From positions 456,979,197 through 457,043,196 of the forward strand of contig NC_066581.1 in NCBI RefSeq assembly GCF_024323335.1: DNA of 64,000 bases, in the 5' to 3' direction. The DNA is from Lathyrus oleraceus (lineage: Eukaryota > Streptophyta > Magnoliopsida > Fabales > Fabaceae). Both the position numbers and the translations under genes were made by a program. The first letter of the stretch is position 1, and each line of letters begins with the position of its first letter. Shown here piece after piece: positions 53,838 to 64,000 of this stretch. The notes beneath the pieces were generated by a model, which was not told where the DNA came from, did not search any database, and worked only from the letters and a program-made list of their open reading frames with translations.

Positions 53838-54312
53838 TTCTGAAAATAGTTAAGGTGCTTACTGAAGAAGTGGTTCCACACTGCGCTTTATGATGAAGTT
53901 GTATCCTAACAATTCGGCAAGTGACCGATTTTTCCTTTTGCTGTTGCAAGCACATAATTATGTTGCTGGAGCCCAACGGTTATTTATACAAAAGCAGTTA
54001 TATGTCAATGATACTAGTACTACATGTTGAAGCCCCTTCTGTCAGCTTAGAAACTCACGGGGTTGCCATTGCTAATCATTCCTCAGTTCTGCCTGCAATT
54101 GATGGGCCTAAAGTATAATTCTTAAAAACTTTATCAGCATATATGCAGGTAGAGCCTCTTTTTTATTCTGACATGCTTAGATAAGACAACTCAGTTTCAA
54201 GATACTATTGATAACCAGTAAATGTCAAAGCTCATTATATGGTTTGTGTTCTTATTTACATAGTTACCTTAGTCTTTAGCTGATCAAATATTGTTCACCT
54301 GACAGATACTCA
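53838..54312 (+). repeat. Segmental tandem duplication, copy 2
   Basis: Partner of the preceding block, about 557 bp downstream, with small insertions (for example near 54000-54030 and 54110-54135). A short frame, APSVSLETHGVAIANHSSVL, recurs in diverged form in copy 1; I do not recognise it. Confidence 0.85.
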
Positions 54313-56032
54313 GTGAAGCAACATTATAATATGAAAGCATGAAAGAGCTACATTAATCAATTGAGTAGATGAGATGGAATTAGAAATTGGCATGCTGTCT
54401 CTTAGTTCAGCAGATATATCAGAGTTCAATCCTTGTCTTAGCTTGTGATTATTGACATGCATCTTCTCAATGTTGCAGACCCGATTTTTCTGGTATCTTA
54501 TAGTTCTTGGTTCCAGTTTGTTATTCCAGATTATTAATCGAAAACCTAACAGATTGTTTGGGTAAAGAAATTTAAAATAATAATGTATTTATGTAGAGGA
54601 GTCAAAAAGAATTGTGCCAAAATACCTTATTAGGGAATCATTCTGGTAATTCTCGGTTAGAACATTATAGGTTGGGCAGGGGGAGTATCACTCTTCTCTT
54701 GGGAGCAATAACTCTGGGGTTACAGAGTTTTTCTTTTGTAATACAACTAGTTTTCTAATCAATAATACTATTTTTATTTCTCTTAACTTTGGGTTTCTAT
54801 TAGTGTTCTTGTTGTGACAGGGTTGCAACATTTTCTTGAATCTAGGTTTTGCTGGTGGAGGAGACATGGGGTTTCTGATTTCATTTCATGCTGTCAATTA
54901 TTTTGGTTATCTATTTATTGATGCTTTGTATTTGAACTATTAAAGTCCTCATGAGTTTGTTTTGATCTGAAATGGGGCTGGGTCTTGATATGGTTGCATA
55001 TAGGAGCTTGTGGAACACTACAAATGAAGAGTTTTTAGGGTTTCCATTCAATTTAATGTTTCAGATGGGCTTGATTGATTGGTATTTATCTCTATGTTGG
55101 TTTGTACATTTAAGGTCTTGTGATGTGAGTGGTGATTGAGCTGTCAGCTGCTCATGGATTACTGCTTTATTTGTGGGCTGTGATAGGGAAGATTTTGACG
55201 TTGCACCCCACACTTTGAAGTGACCAGGTGTATTCTTTATCCCTATCAATGCTACATCCACTAAATCAGTTATGTTTTTGCTATAACGGTTATTTGGTCA
55301 CTCATATTATATGTACTTGTTTAGATAAGTATCGTTGAATGGTCATTTAGGAGAATTTGTTTTAGAGTCGTGTTCGATCTGAATATTAGTTTGAATTTCA
55401 AGGATTGTGACGAGCCATCGTTGGTGTGCGACTTCATAAGATAAACTATTACAGAAAGGAGCCTGCTGAGTTTCTGGACATAAGGATGAAGGATCATATC
55501 ACAGCAAATTCTACCTTCACAATCTCTTGGACCATTAAATATTCTCAAGAATTTGAAAAGGAGTCAAATAGGAAATTTGTCTGGTACCCTCTTATTCCTA
55601 CTCCCTTCAATGAAGGAGAATCAGGTAATATTAACGGTGATTGAAATTTAATGACAGCAGTATCCCCAAGAAAAGAAAACCTTAAGTCAAATATCCGAAT
55701 TATACACAATTGTCTATTCAAACACTAGTTGTTTTCCAATAAAACGCTGCAAGCTTGAGCTACAGTGGGTGTATATAAAACAAGATTAACTTAGATTTGA
55801 CTATTGATGGCCTGTAACATATAGGTACGAGACATATTTCATGTACAAGCAAGCTCATAGATGAAAAGAGATTCATGTTGATAAAAATAAAAGTGAAGTG
55901 AATATAGTGATAGAATGCCAATTAATATAGCTGTTTTATTATATTGTATAGGATTCCAATTGCATTATTGTTGACATTTATTTAGACAAACAGGTTCACC
56001 ACATTATAATCTAGAGAGTGGATTTCACCATG
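54313..56032 (+). other. Unassigned intergenic sequence
   Basis: No recognised gene. A short frame at 55426-55644 (with AEFLDIRMKDHITANSTF and KFVWYPLIPTPFNEGE) looks protein-like but has no family I recognise, and may be an exon or relic. Around 54600-54830 a stretch (TTGTAATACAACTAG...AATCAATAATAC...TTGTGACA) resembles the end of an LTR, without further support. Confidence 0.3.
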
Positions 56033-56455
56033 TTAAACTCCAAACTTGATCTTTCTAGAACTCGGAAAAGCATGACGTGGACTTGGTGCGGGAAAATCAT
56101 GGTTTGATGTTTGTGGAAGTGGGATATTAGTAGGAATGGGATGCGATGTAACTGGAACTGGTTTACTAACATGGTTTGATGAAGCGTTATGAAAATCATG
56201 AACTCCAATAATTGGCATGTCACTCGTGCTAACATTAGCATGCAATGATTCATCCGGCGGTGGTTCTGGGTCTGGTTCAGTAGTTAGGAAAACATGGTTT
56301 GAAGTTTTGTGAAAAACATGAACTTCAATAATTGGCACATCACTTGTCATAACATTAGTATGAAATGATTCATCCGGCGGTTCTGGATCTGGTTCAGTAG
56401 TTGGGAAAACATGTTTTGAAGTTTTGTGAAAAGTCTGAGATGAAGTTTCGTCTCA
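56033..56455 (-). pseudogene. Unrecognised repeat-containing frame, possibly an exon or relic
   Basis: On the minus strand a frame is open from a TGA just upstream (near 56456) to the stop near 56033. It contains a ~39-residue unit twice: HKTSKHVFPTTEPDPEPPDE...VPIIEVHVF and HKTSNHVFLTTEPDPEPPPD...MPIIGVHDF. A third diverged, proline-rich part ends APSPRHAFPSSRKIKFGV. There is no good start codon at the 5' end and no signal peptide, so a first exon may be missing or lost. Repeated short acidic and proline-rich units can occur in secreted peptide precursors, but I cannot place this one. Confidence 0.4.
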
Positions 56456-56584
56456 AAATAGCGTGAGCTTTAAAAGCCAACATGTATTGGGCGATCTTTT
56501 TTTTCTTAAAATTGTAGTACTACATTTTTCAGAAAATACAATTTTTTTAAAAGTTTAAAAGAATTTAGAAAATAAATAATTTAA

Positions 56585-56731
56585 TGAAATTTACAAAGAG
56601 ACAAATGGATTCTATTTTAGGAAGTAAATCATTCTAGACCTTGACAAATTAACTCTAAATCATTGTCACAATCTGTCACAATAAATGCTAATAGACAGCT
56701 TATGACAACTTGACAATAATACAACAGCTCA
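56585..56731 (-). repeat. 3' LTR of Copia G (internally deleted)
   Basis: Minus-strand start TGAGCTGTTGTATTATTG, end ...ATTTCA. Compared with the other LTR it jumps from TCTCTTTGTA to AATTTCA, losing about 65 bp. Confidence 0.75.
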
Positions 56732-56741
56732 TTACTCCCCC

Positions 56742-59700
56742 TCAAGTTGGAGATTGAGGATGATGAGATCCCAGCTTGCCTGATAGTTCTCGAAATTGTT
56801 TTGTTCCCAAAGACTTTGTGAAAATGTCTGCTTGTTGTGACTTAGTTGATATGTGGGCAGTAGCTATAATTCCCTTGACAAGAAATTCTCGAATGAAGTG
56901 ACAATCGACTTCAATGTGTTTCGTTCTTTCGTGGAAAACCGGATTCGAAGCTAAATGAATAGCAGCACGGTTATCGCAATGTAGAACTGTAGGAGAATCA
57001 CATTTTACTTGTAAGTGTGTAAGTAATCTTCGTAACCATATGACTTCACTTGTGGCGTGGGCCATTGCTCTATACTCTGCTTCACTCGAGGACCTCAATA
57101 CGGTAGTTTGCTTCTTGGTTTTCCAAGAAATGGGAGTTGTTCCTAACTGCATGACATGACCTGATATTGATCTTCTGGTTAGTGGACATGACGCATAATC
57201 TGAATCACAATATGCAACTAGTCTGAGGTCATTATCTCTTGGTATGATATTTCCTTGCCCCGGTGAAGACTTCGAGTACCTCAAAACATGCATGACTGCG
57301 TCCCAGTGCCCCTGGCGAGGTTCCTGCATAAATTGACTCGAAATATGGACAGAATATGTTAATTCTGGTCTAGTGATTGTGAGATAAATGAGTCGTCCCA
57401 CCAACCTACGGTACTGTGAAGAATTCTCATATAAAGGACTTGAATCCGATGCTAATCTATGATTTGGTTCAAGTGGGATAGAAGAAGGTTTGCAAGCTAG
57501 CATCACACATTCATTTAGAATGTCCAAGGCATATTTTCTTTGACAAATGAATAATCCGGAAGAACCGCGAGCTAACTCTAGTCCAAGAAAATATCTCAAC
57601 TCTCCCAAATCCTTCATGTGAAAACACTTACTGAGGTATTGCTTGAATTTTTCACATGACTTTGCATCATTCCCAGTCACAACAAGGTCATCAACATAAA
57701 TTAATACAGCTATGAAAATTGAACCATGTGAATATGTAAACAAACTATGATCAGCTTCACATTCCTTGAAACCATACTTCACCAATGCTTGGGATAATTT
57801 TGAGTATCAATTGCGTGAGGCTTGCCTAAGACCATATAGTGACTTTCTTAGGCGACACACCATCTCTTTATCGAAAACTTTGTAACCTGGAGGGATCTCC
57901 ATATATACTTCCTCATCTAATTCTCCATGTAGGAACGCATTACTCACATCCATTTGGTGAAGTATCCATCCTTTGGCTACCGCAACAGTAAGTAAACACC
58001 TCACAATTGTCATTTTGGCAACTGGTGCAAAGGTTTTGTTGAAGTCATCCCCTTCAACTTGTGTCTATCCTTTCGCCACGAGTCGCGCTTTGTATTTCTC
58101 AACTTCACCGGTCGATTTGTATTTAACCTTGTATACCCATCTACAACCCACTGCCTTCTTTCCTTTAGGGATCCTTGATATTTCCCATGTTTTATTTTCT
58201 TCCAAGGTTTTAAGTTCTCGTGACATGGCTTCTCTCCATTCTTGTTTGTGAATGGCTTGCTTGTATGATTGAGCCTCTTCAATGCTTTCAACCGCTGCAA
58301 GATAAGCTTGATGTTTTTGTGAAAACTCATCATAATTTACATAGTTTGATATAGGATAAATTATACCTGAAGAAGTTGACGGCTTTGGCGATGTACATGT
58401 GTGGGTTTTCTCAGCTGAGTAGCAATAATAATCATCAAGTCTTTTTGGTGGTTGTATGTTCCTTGGCCCCATGTCTATGTTTGTCATGATTTCACTCTCC
58501 CCCTTATTCTGAGGCTCTTCTACTTCAATGATCACATCCGAATTTGTTTCAACTTATTTTTCTCTTGGTTCATTAGAAATTATGATATGGTCTTGCTGCC
58601 CATCGTTGCTAGACGTGATATCTTCTTCAACAGAACAAAAATCCAGAGCAAATGTTGGCAAAGTATTTTCTTCATTGCTGTCCTTTTCATGTGGTGCATG
58701 CGAAAAATTTCTTCATAGAACACCACATCTCTTGATACATAGATCTCTTGAGTCTTTAGGTTGTACACTGTCCAACCTTTTTGGCCTTTAGGATATCCCA
58801 CGAATACACATTTTTCTGCTCTTGAATCAAATTTATCTCGCTGCTTGTTTGAATTTTTCACATAACATAAGCATCCGAAAGTCTTAATGTGCTCATATGA
58901 TGAAGGTTTTCCCAATAGCTTCTCATATGGGTTCAACCCATCATTAATCATGGTAGGGGTTCTATTAATGAGGTATGTTGTTGTCAAGACACACTCCCCC
59001 CAAAATGATATGGGTAAGTTAGCTTGGAATCTCAAAGCTCGTGCCACATTGAGTATATGCCTATGTTTTCTCTCTACCCTTGCATTTTGTTGAGGTGTTC
59101 CAACACATGAAGTTTCATGTAGGATTCCCTCTTGTTGTAAGATTCCTTGAAACACATGATTGGTAAATTCTGTCCCATTGTCACTCCGCAACCTCTTGAT
59201 CTTTACATTAAACTGTGTCTTTACCATGTTGGTAAAATTTGTTAAAATTTTCAGAACTTCTGTTTTTTCTTTTAACAAGTAAACCCATGTTCCACGCGAA
59301 TAATCATCAACAATCGTAAGGAAATAATGATAGCCACTATGAGACTAGTACGATATCTTCCCCACAAATCGCAATGTATAAGATCAAAAGGATTCTCAGC
59401 TTTATTATAACTAATATGAAAGGGAAGTCTACATTGCTTTAATCTATGACATATGTCACAACAGCGAAGTTTATTTGAACATAAATTAAAATTCACTAGC
59501 TGAGATATGCGTTGCATAACTTGAGGAGAGGGATGTCCCATGCGTGCGTGCCAAAGAACAATGTTGTCTTCACGATGTGCTGTGAAAGCAGACCCATGAC
59601 CTTGTTGCTTCAACACATAAACCCCACCATGTACATCACCTAAGCCAATCTTCTTCTTCGTGGCAAAGTCCTGTATCATACAATAACTAGGATGATAAGT

Positions 59701-61017
59701 CACAAAGCAATTTAAATCATGAGTCAATTGACAGATTGAAATTAAATTGCAATCAAACTTAGGAACAAGTAAAACATTTTGTAAAGTAATGTCTTTGCTA
59801 AGATCAATGGTCCCCATCATTTCTACCAACACTGTGTTCCCTGTAGGAATAATGACATAGAAAGGTTTCTCAATCTTGGTTACCCCTCTCATTAAGGATA
59901 AAAGAGGAGTCATGTGGTGTGATGCACCACTGTCCAGGACCCATTTTAGATCTTTACAAGATGTATTTTTACCGGATTCACAAAAATCATGCTTCATCAC
60001 ACGAGAACCATGGAATGCACGCCCCTGCACTATTCCTTCAGTCGCATGTGTATGATGAGCACTAGATTGTCCTCCACCATCTCTTGAGCGGTGTTGTGTC
60101 CTTCGTGTGTTCCAATTCTCTGGGTATCCTATAATCTCAAAACATTTTGCTTTAATGTGGCCAGTCTTGCCGCAGTGATCGCACTTTGAGTTTGAACCAT
60201 CTCTTCTCCTTTGTTCATTTTGTTTAGATGCATAAAAAGAAGATCCACTGGATTCTCTTTTAGTTGCAGTAATCTTTCCTTTTTCACCCATGATTTGAGC
60301 TTCTTCTCTGAGAACATGGTTGAAAACGCGTCGAAGCGAAGGCAAAGGTTCGGTGTTCAGCACTGTCGCCTTAACATGTTCAAATCGCTCATTGTTAAGG
60401 CTTCCGAGAAAAAGATGTACTTGCTGATCTCCTTCTCTCTGCATAATTTCTTTAGATGCACCACATGTGCATTCTGGAAGTGGTTGCAGCTCTCCTAGTT
60501 CATCTAGGAGACCCTTAAATTTGGTATAATATTCTGTCACAGTCATGTCTGATTCATGCTCCATCAGACATAACATGCGCCACAACTGATGGATCCTCGG
60601 AGCATTTGTTTGAGCAAATCGCTCCTCCAGATCTTCCCAAATATCTCTCGCAGTTGATGCGTGCGAGATGCTGCTGTGCAAAACTGGATCTACAGCATTG
60701 ATGATCCATGCCATGACCATTGAATCAGCCTTCTCCCAATTGTAAAAGTTTGGACTGGTTTTTGCAGGTTTCTTGATTGATCCATCAATGAAACCTAACT
60801 TGCTTTTCGCCCGTAATGCCGTCCTCATGGAGCGCGCCCAATTGCGGTGATTCTCGCCTTTGAGCATTGTAGCTACGAGCGGCGTTCCTGGATTATCAGA
60901 GGGACCAAGGTAATATGGTGATGTGTTTGTGACAGCGGAAGTCGATTTTGTGTTGCTAGAGGTATCATTCTTCTCCACACTTTCATTATCTGAATCAGCA
61001 CTTTGCTCTGATGCCAT
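56742..61017 (-). pseudogene. Copia G gag-pol pseudogene
   Basis: The start MASEQSADSDNESVEKND is at 61017. Order: Retrotran_gag_3-like start (NPGTPLVATMLKGENHRNWA), UBN2 core (WEDLEERFAQTNAPRIHQL), knuckle CDHCGKTGHIKAKC, protease LDSGASHHM, gag-pre-integrase HARMGHPSPQVM, and integrase (CDLWGRY, then after a frameshift near 59335 LRSDNGTEF and ETSCVGTPQQNARVERKH). A second frameshift lies near 58700. Reverse transcriptase follows ([49 protein letters not shown]) with stops at 58065-58067 and 57807-57809. RNase H (SSSEAEYRAMAHATSEVIWL, DNRAAIHLASNPVFHERTKH) ends at 56742. All domains are present, but two frameshifts and two stops make it non-functional. Confidence 0.9.
61005..61016 (-). other. 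Primer-binding site of Copia G, overlapping the gag start codon
   Basis: The minus strand reads TGGCATCAGAGC, one mismatch from TGGTATCAGAGC. Its first two bases are the TG of the gag ATG (61017-61015), so the site itself encodes the A-S-E of MASEQ. It lies three bases inside the LTR end ATTTCA. Confidence 0.65.
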
Positions 61018-61019
61018 AA

Positions 61020-61232
61020 TGAAATAACAAAAACTTTGTAAAATGTTTCTATGTATTGAATATTCTGCATAATTTACAATCATTATATAACTATACAAAG
61101 AGACAAATGGATTCTATTTTAGGAAGTAAACATTCTAGACCTTGACAAATTAACTCTAAATCATTGTCACAATCTGTCACAATGAATGCTAACAGACAAC
61201 TTATGACAGTTTGACAATAATACTACAACTCA
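61020..61232 (-). repeat. 5' LTR of Copia G
   Basis: 213 bp. Minus-strand TGAGTTGTAGTATTATTG to TTGTTATTTCA, adjoining the primer site. Confidence 0.75.
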
Positions 61233-62700
61233 TTATAATTGATTTGAATGATCGATAAGTTCCATGGAAATATATAACTAGTGTATTTTCTTTTATTATC
61301 TTTTTTTACTCACTACATCAAAGAAAGAGCAAGTTAAAAGTTCATAACAAGAAAATGCATTGAAATTGTGAAAGATTTGGTACCGAATAATTTACATATT
61401 AATTTTTTTTTTTGGAATATATAAACTATCACAATTTTTAAAAAGAAAAATACTTAAAATATTATTTTTATTTTAGAAATTGGAAATCATTAAAACATGT
61501 GGAATAATTTTTGTTGTGAAGTTATTTTTGTCAAATTTCAGATTCAAACGCAGGTCACCATATTTCTCTCCTCTGCAAAGGTCTATTAGTTATTTTTTAT
61601 GTTAGGAACAAAACTCGTAGTTGTTTAAATTCTGCTACCATATTTCTCTCCTCTTCACCATATTTTTTATTACTTATTTTTCTTTAAATTCTGCTACCAT
61701 TTGTAGACAAAACTCGTAGTTGTTATTGGTCGAAGGATGTTGAAGGCAAAGATGCACAAATTTGTATTTCATTGTACAATTAAATGATCCCATCACCTAA
61801 TAAATTTAAAATCAAAATAGTTAAGAAGAGTAAAAAGTTGAAATGGTATGATATGCCTTATACTGGGAGCATGCCGACGATTCTCAAGGATGTCTAAATA
61901 AAGTTAAAATCAAATGAGTTCTGGAGAGTAAAAAGTCGAAAGAGTATTTGATAATATCACACTATGTGGTTTGCAAAACAAATTCAATAATCTTAATCTT
62001 CTTAACTATGGTGAGACTCAGAGAGTGGTCGATATTGAATATTGTTTCCCATCAATCAATGTTGATAAGTCTTTTAAATTCACCAATCTTCTTCTTCTGG
62101 ATGAAGAAGAAAATGACAATGATGACTATATTCCAATGGTATGGATGGTTGAACATCTTCATTAGAATCTTCATGATATGCAAGTGTAGAAGTTGACTTA
62201 TTTGTTTCATTTTTTTCCTTATGGACATATGGATCTTTATTTTTGAACACTGGATAGGATCACATTCTCCATCTTCATCTCAAACATTGATTTACATAAA
62301 TCAATTACTCACAGTCCACACCAGACCAACAGAGAACATTTTTTATCCTCTCCTAATTTTTAGCCAGACACTAAGTCACTCATTATTCTTTTTACAAGTA
62401 TTCCCTTCTTACCATAACCACCCCATTACATTCGCCGCGGTGGTCATTTTCATCATTTCATCTTTTTTTATTGCAAATACAAAATGATTTTGAATTCAAT
62501 AAAAAAAATGCATGGCATGAATTTTTTTTCTTATTAGCTTCCATTGGTTTATATGTATTCTTGTAGAGATTAAAACATAACAATCAAAACCTTTCTATGT
62601 CTCTTACCGTTGATCTCAACTTATGCTTATTTTAGATTTTTTTTTAAAATAACCAATATTTTTAAATAAAATTTTAAAATAACTAAATTTTCAAAAAAAT
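61233..62700. other. AT-rich intergenic sequence, no gene recognised
   Basis: Only short frames without recognisable motifs are seen; one at 61971-62165 has an acidic LLLLDEEENDNDDYIPM stretch of unknown nature. A near-duplicate ACCATATTTCTCTCCTCT word occurs at about 61557 and 61638. Confidence 0.4.
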
Positions 62701-62739
62701 AAAATAAAATAACCGTTTTTGTCTAATGATGTACCAATT

Positions 62740-62885
62740 GAACTGACGCATCCAACTAAGCTAGATAGAAGACGCCTAGAGTCTTGGAGCATGTATGCAA
62801 AGCCAATGCATGTAGGCGTCACATACATTGGCGCATGCGCACACTACATAGTGTATGCGCCAATGCATGTGGCGCATGCTCTTTT
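62740..62885. repeat. GCGC-ATGC hairpin-rich stretch
   Basis: 62827-62864 is an inverted repeat: ATTGGCGCAT and ACACTA pair with TAGTGT and ATGCGCCAAT, leaving a 4-nt GCGC bulge. Related words (GCCAATGCATGTAGGCGTC, CAATGCATGTGGCGCATGC) flank it. It lies about 100 bp beyond the 3' end of the plant-mobile-domain pseudogene. Confidence 0.7.
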
Positions 62886-62989
62886 CACATTTTTTTTTAA
62901 TTTTAATTGTTAAAATTATAATTAATTAAATGAAATACTGAAAATAAAAATTATATTATATTATAATAAAAAGTTAGATAGAATTAACA

Positions 62990-64000
62990 AGAAATTCAAT
63001 GACTCGCCCGATTGAAACGCTCCCCTATTCCACTTCCAGGTGCGTTAGGTTGTCTTTGAGGTCTCCCACGATTTTCCTGAGGTGTTTGGGGTCTTTGAGT
63101 GATGACATGATCCAATGGTGGCTGGTGTGAAGCTCCAGTGGAAGGTCCAGTGGTATTTTATAGATGTGTCATCATTTGTCCCCAATAGTTAGGGGATTAT
63201 CGTCAACGACGCTTCTGTAATTGAGTTCGGTGTCCATGTTGTCGTAGTTGGGCCGTTGTGGTTGAGTGAATTGTGGACACTATGATTGCCCGAATTGGGA
63301 GATTAAATCAGTTTGAAAATGAACCAATGGTTCTTGGGGTGTACTATAGTCAAACAATGGTTGGGTATTGTGGCGATGGGATGTTTGGGTGTTCATTGGT
63401 GGGGGGCTACGATGATATGACGTTGAATTGTATGAATCATCTAGGCTATAGACTATTATGGTGGTTGTGTATGGTTGTTGGTGGTTAGGGTTTGATTCTT
63501 GGTTTTGAGTTTGGGTGTGTGACATGAATGGGTTGCGGGGTTGGATGTTTGGTTATTGGGTGTATATGGTAGGGTGATGGTGTGAGGTTGGTCGTTGGGT
63601 TTGGGTGTGTTGACATTGTTCTTGGACGAGGATTTGTTGTTGGGCGTATGATGACGAAACTAGTTGGCATGGATCAATCAAATACCTTGGTTCAAACACA
63701 AATTGTAGTGTTGTAACCGACCTAAACCATGCCATATAATGTTGAGTTGGTCTAACACCCTGTATGACTGGTTCGTTTAAGATGCGTTTCCTTCGATTCC
63801 TCCAATGACGACATATCTCTTTTGCGAAGTCTCTCCAGTCGGAATAATCCCATTGGGCATCGACTCTTTGTTGATGCCAATCTCCTAAACATGTCGGAGG
63901 TTATGTAATTTGTTGCTGCATGCCGAACTGCAGTTTTATACGGTCACTTTGGTGCATCTCCACAGTAGTGAACCAGATAATTGATGTTTTTGCTGTCCAA
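62990..64000 (-). pseudogene. Plant mobile domain (MAIN-like) gene, 3' part, broken, cut by window edge
   Basis: From the window edge the minus strand gives one frame with WFTTVEMHQSDRIKLQFGMQQ, then an in-frame TAA at 63901-63903. It continues PPTCLGDWHQQRVDAQWDYS, DWRDFAKEICRHWRNRRKR and FVFEPRYLIDP to a stop at 63553. This pattern (E-x-H-x-x-D-R-...-Q-F-G, WH, DW...W..R) is that of the C-terminal plant mobile domain (PF10536; MAIL1/MAIN-like). Downstream fragments in other frames (63280-63525 with LFDYSTPQEPLVHFQ, about 63180-63240 with MDTELNYRSVVDD) look like its proline/glutamine-rich tail after frameshifts. In the family the domain occurs in host nuclear proteins acting in silencing and in transposon-derived genes; I cannot tell which this was. 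Confidence 0.7.

Larger units (their letters stand above)
56585..61232 (-). mobile_element. Copia element G, Retrofit/Ale-like, degenerate
   Basis: This minus-strand element has short LTRs (213 bp at 61020-61232; 147 bp at 56585-56731 with an internal deletion of about 65 bp), a purine tract AACTTGAGGGGGAGTAA (56732-56748), a primer site and a full but broken gag-pol. About 7 substitutions in 139 comparable LTR bases suggest it is much older than the others here. I did not find a clear target duplication. Confidence 0.85.

Noticed and set aside
61971..62165. Small acidic protein gene
   Set aside because: No recognised motif, no gene signals, in AT-rich intergenic DNA; could not be supported.

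Overview
The window is plant nuclear DNA built almost entirely of nested LTR retrotransposons. It holds one intact ordinary host gene (an intronless PPR gene) and the broken 3' end of a plant-mobile-domain gene. The Ogre/TAT-type LTRs (starts TGTAATACCCC, TGTAACACCTC, TGTCATACCCC; LTR blocks of 4-5 kb) point to a legume, probably tribe Fabeae (pea, vetch, lentil). That assignment is inference from repeat composition.

Layout. 1-1304 is the non-coding 3' internal end of an Ogre/TAT-like element with an 11-unit, ~60-bp tandem repeat. 1305-2417 is the start of its 3' LTR (LTR D). Another Ogre LTR (LTR A) starts at 2418 and is split by a complete minus-strand Tekay-type chromovirus (2511-10564, target duplication CATAT); it resumes at 10570 and runs to about 15440. 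15441-19066 is the 3' part of a further Ogre LTR (LTR B), followed by its primer-binding site and internal region. That internal region is split by a complete plus-strand Athila-type element (19115-31276, target duplication GAAGC) and continues to a decayed gag (32065-33810). 34262-38267 is an inverted Ogre LTR (LTR C). 38268-49791 is a decayed minus-strand Copia element (F), whose LTR is split by a minus-strand, internally deleted Copia element (E, 41397-48952, target duplication CCATG). 49792-56584 is mostly non-repetitive and carries the PPR gene (51711-53132). A degenerate minus-strand Retrofit/Ale-like Copia element (G) lies at 56585-61232. 62980-64000 holds the plant-mobile-domain pseudogene, cut by the window edge.

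Relative ages come from LTR pairs compared by eye: Tekay 4 differences in 1763 bp, Athila 4 in 1438, Copia E about 17 in 1376, Copia G about 7 in 139. The Tekay element keeps one unbroken gag-pol frame. The Athila element has a single in-frame stop between gag and protease plus an intact third ORF.

The most unusual signal is shared architecture. Four retrotransposon families carry short palindromes of 12-14 bp set in pairs 19 or 21 bp apart, with different cores: TTCGCGCCGCGAA in the Tekay LTR, TTCGCTAGGCGAA in the Athila U3, GTTAACCGGTTAAC in the Copia E leader, and CTAATNNATTAG in the Copia F LTR. In Athila the array sits directly upstream of the LTR TATA box. A second copy, also followed by CATGACA and a TATA-like box, precedes the env-position ORF, suggesting a private internal promoter and a leader intron for that gene.
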